Below are positions 31,521-42,700 of a DNA stretch of 64,000 bases, piece after piece. The position numbers and the translations under genes are program-made. Within the stretch, counting starts at the first letter, position 1. Each line of letters begins with the position of its first letter. The notes beneath the pieces were generated by a model, which saw only the letters and a program-made list of their open reading frames with translations, was not told the origin of the DNA and made no database searches. This DNA comes from Vitellaria paradoxa (lineage: Eukaryota > Streptophyta > Magnoliopsida > Ericales > Sapotaceae). The stretch is taken from positions 372,001 through 436,000 of the forward strand of contig CM034243.1 of NCBI GenBank assembly GCA_019916065.1, given 5' to 3'.

Positions 31521-34500
31521 ATGGAGGAGACGCACCAGGTCTACGTGAAACTCTTGAATGGAAAATCCAAAGCCCTAAATTACACATCTCCATTGATACC
31601 AGTAATCTCCGTAAAGAATCGGATTCGCGAAATCACCGGCGTTCCGATCCACGAACAGCGAATCGTTACCGGCACTCAACAACTTGAAGACTCTTCCCTC
31701 CTTCAGCCCTCCGATGGGACCCGCGGGTACCCGTTGCTTCAACTCCTCCTCCGCCTCCGCGGTGGCAAGGGGGGGTTCGGATCTCTCCTTCGAGGCGCCG
31801 CCACGAAAGCTGGCCAGAAGAAGACCAACAATTTTGATGCCTGTCGGGACATGAGCGGCCGGCGGCTGCGCCACGTCAACGCGGAGAAGAAGCTGGAAGA
31901 GTGGCGGGCTGAGGCGGAGGAGCGGCGGCTGGAGAAGATTGCTGAGGAGTTTATTAAGAAGAATGCGAAAACGGTGGCAAAGAAGGGAGGGTCGGGGGGT
32001 GAAGAGAAGTATGTGGAGAAATACAGGGAGGATTCGGCTAAGTGTATGGAGGTGGTTGAGAAGTCGGTGAGGGAAGCGATTGGGAGTTATGTGAGTTTAA
32101 AGAGGAAGAAGGCAGTGGATGGGGCAAGCAGATCCGATGCAAAGAGGTTGAAGATATGGTAAGGCTCTTGATTCATTCTTATTGATGGTAATTGCAGTTT
32201 AATTTCTCTTGGTTTTGTTTGTTTTGTGTGAAAACAGAAGGAAAAAAATTGCAGCACTAGCTAATTTGAAGTGACTTTATTGAAGTTCGTCAACGTACAT
32301 CCTAACATACTGTTAGGGTTAATAGGATATCAAGAAATTTCAGGAAATATATTATTTTTCTTAATTCAATTGCCTCATGCTCTGCAAATATGTAGATATT
32401 GGCACAGGCAAATTGTTGAATTATGTTCATTTGAGTGGTTTGTTTCTCCTATTATGTTTAGGGAAATAATTCTTTGTTTGCTGGTAGAGACAATGGCAAA
32501 TGAGATGTAAATTGAAGTTATGAGTCTTAGACTTCATTTCATGAACTAAAAAGCTCATTTATTGTGCATAATTTTACCATTTGGTTTAGTTAAGTTGAAT
32601 TTCTTTAACCGAAAATGGAGTGGACAGAAACAACTTAGTAACTTTATATTATCAGAAATAGTAAAGGGAATTTTGTTACTAAAAATGTTTGCACGTGATT
32701 TGTTCATTTTGTGATTGTTGCCTTGGTTGATATGTTAGGATGGGAAAGAGAAAGGTTGATGACAGTGACAGTGATGACATGGATGAAGATGATAGCGATG
32801 ATGATGATGATGAGGAAAAGGAAAAATCTGTTGTTTTAGACAATGGGAACCATTCAGACTCAAACAAGGAAGCAGAGGACAGTACAGGTTCTGTTACTGG
32901 TGGGAAACTGGATGGAGAATCATCTGGTGGGGGCTCATCTGAGACTGGTTCTGAGGAAGAGAAAGAGACTGCTGTAAGAGGAGAATCGTTATCTGGTGAA
33001 AGTTCTGATGGAGGTATTGATGGTAATGAAAGCAATGGTGCTGTTGAGCCAGCATTAGAGATTCTTGGAGAAGAAATAGTACAGAATGGAGCCACTGAAG
33101 CTTGTAAGGTTGAGGAGGAAGAATCTAATGCAACTGACCCTGATAATTTAGGGGGAACAGTTGGTGGTCAACCCTCAAGTATATCTAGCTGTGGAGAGGG
33201 AGAAGCTTTTGAATGTGGAACAACTGATGCAGTAGTTAATTCTGAAACCAAACCCACAGTTCATGAAGAAGCTGTGGTAATGAGCACAGATGTTTCAGAT
33301 GAGGTGAAGACACTGAATTTTGAAGAATTCAATTCAGCAGCAGAGTTGGAGGTATGCTTGCAATGACCAACTTTTTTTTGTCTCGCACGATACCTTATGT
33401 ACATGTGCACAAATAAAATTGATTTTGATTTCCTCAATTTTGGATTCCTGTTCCACAACACTTTTTTTCTTAATCTAACATTAGAACCAAAAGACATGAA
33501 TCCAAGACAAAATCTAAGGCTTCGGAGAATAACCTTCTCTTATGCAGATTTTTTTTCCCAATTTTAGTATGTTCTTTTCCTTTTGTTTTCCCCTCATGCT
33601 CTCTCTCTTCCCTTTCTTCTTTTTTTGTGGGCAGGGCTTTTTGAGGGTGGGGGGGTTTACAATTTGCTTATATATCTTGCATCTTTAAAGTTTATGGCTC
33701 ATGAGACCTTCACTTGTTTCTCATAGGTGCCTTTGTTTTTTTCATCAGAATGTTGCAATTTCTATCTTATTTCCAGACTCATTTAGCTTTCTGTATGTGT
33801 CTTGTGGACACATTTTATCAGCAGATTTTGCAGGCATGTGTTTATTGAAATACGTTTCTCATGCCTACAAATAAGATCTTACCTTCTATGTGACTTTGCC
33901 ATTTGGTATTAATGATTTTTCTAGTTTTCTTCTGAATTATTGTTTGCGAAAAATCGTACAATTTCAAAGGGCATTCTGGGTAAAAGTGCACTTATTAAAA
34001 TGGATTTTTGTGCTTTTTTCCCCCCAGTGATTTCTATACTTCCCACCACCTTTTCTTCCTAAGTAGGTGGATTTGTCTGATGCTAGCACCGGTATATGGT
34101 TTCTGTTGAAAAATTTTCGATCTCTGAAAGAGCATATATTAACTTGAGCAGCATTGATGTCAGATGACTCAACCTTGTACAAAATTTAGCTTTCTGCATA
34201 CAAGAAGATTTAGGACCTTAGTAATTTCTTGCACTTGAAACAACCTGTTGACTTATCCGTTGTCTTGAAGTTGTCAAATATAATTCATTTTGTCAGAAGA
34301 GCAACATTGTCTTCCTTAGTTGAAGCTGGAGTCTGGTTCTGAACTTCTTGTCTTTGCTAAATACACGCGCTTCTGTTTTGTTCACGTCTTTTGTAGGTAA
34401 AGAAATAATCATTTTGTCAGCATTTTAGTTATGATGTCTTGTCGTGGTTCCATTATAGCTGACACAGACCCTCTTACTTTCATGGTTCTAACAGCAGCTA

Positions 34501-34671
34501 ATATCTTGAATTTTGCTGGTGTAGGCTCTTGGAATGGAAAGGCTAAAATCCGAGCTGCAGTCGCGGGGACTGAAATGCGGGGGTACATTGCAAGAGCGTG
34601 CTGCCAGGCTTTTCCTGCTCAAAACCACCCCTTTGGAGATGCTTCCAAAAAAGCTGCTTGCCAAGAAATGA
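31521..34671 (+). CDS. SDE2: SDE2-like protein (ubiquitin-like fold, GG-KGG site, SAP domain)
   Basis: Exons 31521-32158, 32739-33351, 34525-34671; total 1398 nt, 465 aa. Residues 1-82 form a ubiquitin-like fold ending LRLRGG, followed directly by KGGFGSLLRG. In yeast and animal Sde2 the family is cut after this GG, releasing a C-terminal fragment that begins with Lys and joins the spliceosome and genome-maintenance factors. Residues 83-210 are the conserved basic Sde2 core (CRDMSGRRLRHVN, then coiled-coil-like KKLEEWRAEAEERRLEK). Exon 2 is a long acidic, Ser/Asp/Glu-rich linker. Exon 3 is a SAP DNA/RNA-binding motif (LKSELQSRGLKCGGTLQERA). The first exon could be read through to a stop at 32162, but the split TG|G codon and the SAP exon match the remembered Arabidopsis homologue. 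The plant role is inferred. Confidence 0.92.
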
Positions 34672-35496
34672 TCTCATCTAATAAGCACATTTGATGTGTC
34701 TTGTTGTGCATGAATTTGTTCCCCGTGAGATCCATACTGAGTTTCTCTCATGTCCTCAACCAGTCGAACACCTAGTATGTCTCCTCGTGTAAGAAAAATT
34801 GAGACTCGCTAGTAAGCAATCCAATGGGGTTTATTTGTACTGAACGTTTTCCTCATGTTTCTTGTGAGATAATGAAAGCATTTCATATTGATCTTTGCTT
34901 CTAGTTTTGTTATAATAGATTATCCTACTAGAGAAAGCTCATGTGCTCTTATTGTGAAATTGTATTGTGTGGTATCTCTCTGTTGGGGAGATAATGGTTT
35001 GCGTTGTTTGCCAATGCCCTGCTTATCTCAAAATTTTCACGTAAGTTGGTTTGGATAACTTTTTGTCTTGTATATAATTTTCGATAGTTTTTATACAAAA
35101 AATTGATTTTATATTTTTATTAATTTTTTTATAGCTATTTGTGAAATGAATTGACCCATTATTCCACACATGGATTTTTCTATTTAAAAAAAATGAATTT
35201 TTGTTTAAAAAATGTGAATTAACATATCAAAAAGTCACTAAACAAAAAACGATAATTTTGGTAATATAAAAAAAAAATCATACAAGACAATTTGAGGGTT
35301 TGATTACCACGGAAAGAAAAATATATGGGACATCATTGGATTTGCAAATCAAATCAGGAACTTTTTGTTGGTGGGGGAGAGATCAAACATTAACCCAACC
35401 TACTGATCGAAATCAAGAAAAGCCATAAAATTACTAGTTACAATCACTACTATGCCTAGACGGTCCTAAAAAGTGAGGATAAAATTTATCAGAATA
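34672..35496. other. Convergent spacer between SDE2 and the RING-H2 gene
   Basis: 3' untranslated sequence of both genes and AT-rich sequence. No frame or element is recognised. An interrupted TTTTTTGT/ACAAAAAA-type inverted pattern around 35075-35280 is not convincing. Confidence 0.5.
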
Positions 35497-37488
35497 TCAA
35501 ACATGCTGAGGATTTATACGAACAGGGGATGGGGAGTGCCGGCAGACCGGGCATGTACTGTTGATGCGAAGCCATTCATCAATACAATCAGCGTGAAAGC
35601 AGTGTTTGCACTCGGGTATAGACCTGACCATCTCTTGGGCGCGATACTCCGACAGGCATACTGGGCAAGTGCCATCGTTAGGCCCTGGAAGTCGCCTGCT
35701 TTCACCAAGGACTACTTTCGTGTAGGATTCAATGGTGGATTCGTCCAGGCCACTGACTGTTACTGCACTAGCGGGTTGCGGTGTTATTGCAGCCGGGTTG
35801 AGGTTTGGCTGCCTCGTGCTGGTGGTAGCACCGTGTGAACTGCTGCTGATGAAGCATATGAAACAAGCAATACCAAATGCACATGCCATGCCTGGAATGA
35901 CAATGGAGATGGAAATGATCTTCAACACTTGGAGACCACTAGTTTTGCCTAGCAAAGATAAAGTTCCATAATCAGATTGGACAATCATAAATGGCTTCTT
36001 TGGGATGGTCTAGTGAAATGTTATCAGTGGTTATCGTTTGTTTTTTTCTTTTTTTCTGGATTTAAGGATTCATATTTTCATTTTTTTTTTTAACGTCTCT
36101 AGAGTAGTTCGAATTTGTCACTATTGTTAAAAAAAGGATAAAATTGAACAAATATGGAGCAATTGTCTTGTAGATCCCTGAAGTTAGGAGGGAAAAACTA
36201 GATAATGTTTTTGGGAGGTCAACTTTTTGGCTCTCTGTGCTGACGTAGTCTGGTTTGAAACAGTAGTTAAATACTTAAATATTACAATTAAGAAACTCAA
36301 CAAGGCATTCTGAATAAGTTGGTGAAAAGACATCGATATTCCCACACCACACGCATTTTCATTTCAGTTGACATTATTCATCAGTTCATCTTAGTCAGGC
36401 TGTTTTATTGTAGTGCCATATTGCCAAGGCATGAATGTTAAATATCATATCTAGTTAAGTCAATTTACAATAAATAGATTTTTTTTAGTGTAGATTAGTT
36501 AGCACCATCTTGTCTTATCATTCTCCTACTGACCTAACCATTCACCAATATCTAAAGTTGATCTCAACAACCACTGGAAACCCCCATCCCCCCGCGCCGG
36601 GGGGGGGGGGGAAAGAGAAATGTATTGAGCCAGTTATTCTTCAAATGGTTAAGGAACTGAAAACAAGCAAATTTAAATTCGGCTTGTGTGTGTTTAATGT
36701 CGGGGGTTATAGTAGGTTTACAGCCAGTATAAAACATAGACACTTCTTGAATACAAATCAGAGATGAGATGAGTATGAAAACATGCACAAACGAAAGTTT
36801 AAGGGAGGAAGTTACCTGTTTCAGGAACCTTTAGACATATCACTTCTTGACTTCTGTTGTTCTTAAATCCACATATGTCTCCCTGTGCTGCACAATCTTT
36901 ACAGTCGGGTACATCCCATGTTAGCTGAAGATCATCATTAAGATCAGATGAGAAGCCATTGTGGTACTGATGAAGCCACGAAACCGGAACTGTCAGAGTG
37001 ACAATTATCTGGCACATGCTCATTTTTCTTGCAAGAGTAATAGAAGAAGTTGCTAAAGTGGTGTTTGTAGAATTACTGAGGCAATCAATGACTCTGAACA
37101 GGGACCTGGTGGGCTCAGATGGACAGATGAGGAAGGTGTAGTTCACATAATAAGGAGCCAAGAAAGGAGTCCCTGAAAGATTGAAGTCCAAAAGGCGCCT
37201 TGGAAGGCAATTATATGGGTCGTAGAGTTGTAATTTTTGTGTCCTGTAGTTGATATCGCGCACAAAAAATTGACCAGAATACGGAAGATTGAGAAGTGTT
37301 ACACCCTGACCGCTGCAACTTAAATCAAATCCGGGATACCCACAGGTTCTGGGTTGCTGGCCTTGTATCCGGAAAGGGAATTGAACGGTGAAGTTGCTGT
37401 TACCACAAACAGAAGCTAAGCAACCACTTGCAGCATGAATGACGGGAAAAACAAGGAAGAGAAAGAGAAGGATTTTCAAGACATCCAT
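35497..37488 (-). CDS. ATL20/21/22-type receptor-like RING-H2 E3 ubiquitin ligase
   Basis: Membrane E3 ligase. Exons 37488-36816 and 35948-35497; 1125 nt, 374 aa, the usual family length. Order: signal peptide (1-19), cysteine-rich galacturonan-binding/WAK-associated ectodomain (20 to about 224; ASVCGNSNFTVQFPFRIQG, TCGYPGFDLSC), one membrane span (about 230-258), a GLD motif (291-293), then RING-H2 at 319-360 with C-x2-C...C-x-H-x2-H-x2-C...C-x2-C. The intron (35949-36815) falls between ectodomain and membrane span, as in relatives. The acceptor TTTGCTAG|GC rebuilds a Gly codon. The C-terminal half also has its own ATG-led frame (to 35988), which I read as intron sequence ahead of exon 2, not a separate gene. 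The ligand is unknown. Confidence 0.92.
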
Positions 37489-39230
37489 AAGTTCTAAACA
37501 ACCGACTCTATGGATGGAAAGGGCTCACAAATAATAGGGAATGGCTTCAGACTTCATCAAACAATTATATTTTGTCCAAAGTCAAAGTCCAAAGCAATTG
37601 TGTGGGCATAAAACAAACAATTCCCAATAAATAATTACTCAGTCCATAAATAAACAGCGGAAATTATCTATGGTTTAGTCAGACACCAAAACACCACATA
37701 GATGAAGAAGATAAATCAATACAAGAAAAATGCTTTAGAAATAAGTTAAATAGCAAAGATAAAATTTTAACCGAGAAGTAAAACTCAAGTCATGTTGGAC
37801 AGACCTATAATATATATATATATATAGGGAGAATTCACTTTGAAGTGAATCATGCTCCCTTGAAACACACAATATATGATTATAGCAAAAAGTGAAGTGA
37901 ATCATATTCCCTTCATACACACAATAACTGATTATAGCAAGATTGTACTTTCTCCATTCTTACACATTGTTGATCAAAGATAAAGAAGAAGAAAGCAACA
38001 ATCTTCCATGATGATCAATGATATAGAATTGAAGAACTCAGAGCGAGCAATTCAATTTTGCAGGAAGAAATTTTCGTATCAATGATCGAGAGTCGCATCA
38101 ACAAAGATGGACCATTCCATTCACATTAATTACTGAACATCAGCGAGGAATTTTTACAAATAGTATCCGGACAAGCAACAAAAGAGCCAGTTAGAAAATC
38201 AATTGCATTGAGATCAAAAGCAACCACACTCTACAACAGCGTTACGTACGCACGGACGCACGCACATGATCTACAAAGCTTCAAATGTTACCAAATTCAG
38301 CAATCTGTTGCTCAATTTCCTAATACGTACAGAGAGAAGCTCGTGAAATTCAAGTGCTTCTCGCGGTAAGCGAGAAAAGTGTGCTGAGGAGAGGAATTAA
38401 TTGGCTTGATTTTGATTTGGCTCTTCCCATTCGTTTCCTCATTGTTGTAACGCAGACCTATAAATTGGAATTATAACTGATGAAATGTTGAACTCAACTC
38501 CGTGTGTGAGTCTTGTGCAGGGTTGTTAAATGGACTAAAAAGAGCTCATTTTCGGCTGCTTAAAATATTCCACGGGACCAGCTCCGATATGAGATTAAAT
38601 TAAATTGAGATATAATTTGTACTTAAAAGTTCGATTTGAGTAGATCAAATATCTGTAAAATAAATTAATTAATCGACTTTAATTCATTCAAAGCTCAATT
38701 TAAAAACTTAATCAATCAATTTCGAACATCATTTTTATATTGAATTAAATTTTAAATTAAATTTGAATAATTTACTAATCAATTATAACATTATATTGCA
38801 ATCAAGATTCGATCCCAAAAATAAAAAACAAAAAATGAACAATTATTTTGTAGTCACAAATTTCTTTCAATCACTCTCTTAGATTACAAAAAAACCAATT
38901 TACCTCTAGATTTTATTTTCGACCTAAATCAAAACTGAAACAGTAAAATAATTTTCTAATTCGAACTTTCCAAAATGCTAATAAAAATATTCATTGACAT
39001 ATAAATATTTTTAATAATTAAGTAAATTTTAATTTGATATAAACTCGAGCCATAAAATATTCATTTTTTTTCTTAAGTCTATTTTTTACCTAAAATTATA
39101 TTTTGTACTTTCTAAAAAGTTAGGAAGTATTTATCGACATGTTTCATAATAATCAAAAAAAATTTCAACTCAATCCAAACTTAAACGGTAAAATAACAAT
39201 TTTACGACTCATTTTTTTATTTTTTTTTGT

Positions 39231-39342
39231 CTACATTTGTATTCCAGACTATCCAAAATGCTAAAAAAAAATTCATCTTTTTTTTTTTTTTTTTCTACAT
39301 TTGTATTCCAGACTATCCAAAATGCTAAAAAAAAATTCATCA
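39231..39342. repeat. 64-bp tandem repeat separated by a T tract
   Basis: CTACATTTGTATTCCAGACT...AAAAAATTCATC occurs at 39231-39277 and 39295-39342, identical apart from A-run length, with a T18 run between copies. Confidence 0.85.
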
Positions 39343-39507
39343 ACATATTTCTTAATAACTAACATTAAATTAGGGGAGAGCAAGCGACGTAAACTAGGAA
39401 ATTCACATTTCCAGGTAAAAAAATGTTCTCTAAAGAATTAACATATAAAAACAACTGGGCCCATCGAGAACATTACTAATTCCACATCCTGTCAACGAAA
39501 AACTAAT

Positions 39508-39583
39508 CTGTTGTAATCACTACATTACAATGAGAAGCCATAAATCTGTTGTAATCACTATATCATAATGAGAAGCCATAAAT
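39508..39583. repeat. 38-bp perfect-length tandem repeat downstream of ATX
   Basis: CTGTTGTAATCACTAYATYA...GCCATAAAT occurs twice head to tail (39508-39545, 39546-39583) with two or three differences. It is about 185 bp beyond the ATX stop codon, probably in its 3' untranslated or flanking sequence. Confidence 0.9.
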
Positions 39584-39767
39584 TCAGCAATCTACAAAAT
39601 TACCAGCTGACAGCTGATGAATTTAAATGTTAATTGCAACTGAAAATTTTACAAGAAAAGAATTGTGGGTAGGGGCACTGTAAAAGAATTACAAACTAGT
39701 TATGACACACACATGGGTTGGGAGATAGGTCAAGGAGAAGGATCTGTCTATTCTGTACTCTGTAATT

Positions 39768-42700
39768 CTAATTCATGAATTTTCGACAGTTGGGAGCTCT
39801 ACATAGACAGGGAACCTTGGATTCGTCACGCTCATCAGGATCGAACAAATAATCATACCTGTTGGCAATCAAACACATGCAATCGTGAGAATAAAAGGGA
39901 ACCGCCAAAGTAAGATCTAATTCGTCAAACAAATTCAAACCAAAACTGGAGGAAATAAGCATGGACAAATTTAATGCAAAATTGATACGAGGGACGGGGG
40001 CGCAAGACAGAGAGTTTTCATACGTTAGCTCTTCGCCAGCAGCCACGTCAGTCTTGGCAATAAGAACTATTCGACTCTCTTCATCGATGATCCTTGCATA
40101 ACAGTTGGGCATGCACTGTAGCGCAGAAGCAAAATGTATGCAAAAGTGAGCAAATAGTCAAAGAGTAACTTCAGCTTGCATTATCCTCATTTTAAATGCT
40201 ATATTATTCTAAAATTTAGTACCCAAAAACTTATGTTACGTAGACTCTTATGAATGAACGAAATACCTTATTAGATACTTGACACTTGGACAAGAATATT
40301 TGAGCAAAGGCATGGCATATGTATTCCGATATCACCGGATATTTATACAAACATATTTAATAATTCAATTTTAACAAACAATTATGCATAAACCTTATAT
40401 TTCATGCATAAAATATTTTAATAGAATCTTGTTAATATCATATTTTCTTATAAAATAATATAATTATATTAAATATTTAAACATTTTCCCATGCCCCAAT
40501 ATCCTTGAACAAGAGAATTGATGACTCCAACCCTTATATATGCATCCATACCCGACATCCCTATCTGAGCCCATGTAACATAATCAGAGACACTTGCATG
40601 AATATAGAACATAGCTTGAAAAGGGAAAGAATAAATATATATTCTGAAAGACAACATTGAGCATGGTTCAAGAGTCCTTATTACAACAAGGGTTTGACAG
40701 CCAAACCCAATTGGTTGCCCCAATCTAATCGCGTGATATTTCTACTCTTATCATTCCACAAACACTTGACCCGATCTATGTAAATGGGAAAAGGGTGCTC
40801 AGCATGTCTGAGCACGCTTCAAAAAATCTACAATTCAATATTTGGGTCTGGAATAAGGATTTGGTAGAAAAACCTAATCTGGCCCAAGCAAATCATTTGC
40901 CATTTCTACTCCAACATCTTCACGCCAACCCAGACGTGGGGCTGCGCAACTTGAGTTAGAGATCAAGTTGTAGCATGGGCAAGCAATTGATCTGCCTGCA
41001 CAGCAGTACCCAACTTGAACCCAATCTAATCTGCATAACTCCCAGCTATCACACATCTGAAACAGTAAACAGACAAATTTCCTCCAGGTCATTTATAAAT
41101 TAAAAACTTACAGAATGGTTGATCAAGCGACCTATATTCCCCTTATTTGTGGCATCAATTACGACTTCCTCACTGATCTTGAAAAGCTGCAAATACATTT
41201 CATTAACAGTTCTATCATCACAGTTAAGAAAGAGAGAGAGAAACTAATAAAGTGCTGTCGGGACTAACAAACATTGAAATAAAAGGTCTTCTGAACAAGA
41301 TCAATGAAAAACTGGCTTGGTTTACTCAAAATGCAAGCAACACCAAAACTCAAACCAAGGCTTAGTCCCAAACAATAGCGTTAGATTGTTAGTCACCGTC
41401 TCACCTAAAAGTTTAAACTATTAGGAAGGGGGCAACTTTATCATTTATATCAACTTATTTTCTCCCAACACAACGGCTGAACCAAATTTTTGAAGAGATC
41501 AAACACGTAAGACTACTGATTTTTTTTATTTGGGTCACTGTGAGTTTTGAATTCGGTACCATGTTAGATTGTTAGTTACCAACCCACCCACAAGCTTAAG
41601 CTATCTGCTTTTCTCCCAATAAATGGTATCACAGAGAGGGATTTCCCCAAGTGATTCACAACTATAGACCCGCGCCCCCCGCGGGGGGTTCCTGACTTGA
41701 AACAACTATAGAGTAAACCCACTTGAAACAACTTCCAACTGTAAAAGGGAAGAGCACTGAAGTTTCTCAGCACTTCCCCACCTCATAATTGTCATTTATT
41801 TATCTATTTTTCAAGTCAGCCTACAATTTTATACAATTAAAGATTAAAGCAACCCTTGAACCCTTTACCTCCTACTGCAGGTTCCAACTCACACACCCAT
41901 CACCAAGGTTATGATGACGATTGGGCAATTGACATTATGGAACCCTCCCATTACTTTCAAATGAATCCAGAAAAGTAATTGTACCAAGTTTTGAAATCTG
42001 AAGAAAAATGTTCACAATTTAGCAGGTCATTTTGTGCATGTATTCATTAACATTTAACTCACATAACAATCTTTGCCTTCCAATCGATAGCGTGCCTCCC
42101 TTAAATCTGCAACACTACGCCTCACTTGCTCACCACGATACTCAAGAACCTGGAGATGCATGTACCAGCATTAGAGATTATAGTACTAGGAGCCTATACA
42201 AAAATAGATTCAAGTCTAGATAGAAGTATATTGCAGTAACTCAAATCTAATGCAATACGGAAGAAACTGCTTCACAAAATCACAGAGACAAATAGGGGCA
42301 TTAGAGTATCATTATTAAACAAATACACAACCCAAACTAGAATGTTGACCCCTATAAATCTACAGGTATGTTTTTTGATAAGGAAAGGAGGTGGAGGGGG
42401 GAGGACTTATTCCTAGTTTACCATTTCTCCTTCTTGAATATTCTGGCGTGCAAATAGGCCCCATCCATGAATTCCAGATCTACCAAAACAAACCCGATAT
42501 CTTTCTATTTTCTGAAGAAATGCAAAGCACCAGTGAAATGAGAAAATTATAAAAGGTAGACAACAATAACAGCTCATAGAGGAAGATAGTTTGCCTGTAA
42601 GTTGTTGAACCGTTCCTTAAATGAAGCAAAGGCCTGTGGATCCTATTAGAGTAAAGAGAAAAAGTAATGGACGAATTTATATATCCAAAAAAGCCAATTG

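Larger units (their letters stand above)
37489..39767. other. Intergenic region upstream of the RING-H2 gene
   Basis: No supported gene. It holds a TA tract (37810-37826), a diverged direct repeat near 37836-37925 (AAGTGAATCAT...CACACAATA), a 64-bp tandem repeat at 39231-39342 and a 38-bp tandem repeat at 39508-39583. The right end is the presumed ATX 3' untranslated region. Confidence 0.55.

Noticed and set aside
31521..32162. Single-exon SDE2 protein of 213 residues
   Set aside because: The stop is formed by reading through the donor TG|GTAAGG. The acidic exon and SAP exon follow in phase and match the family.
35497..35988. Separate small RING-H2 gene starting at 35988
   Set aside because: The first part is intron sequence. 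The acceptor at 35949 joins in frame to the 37488-36816 ectodomain exon, giving a standard ATL20/21-type protein.
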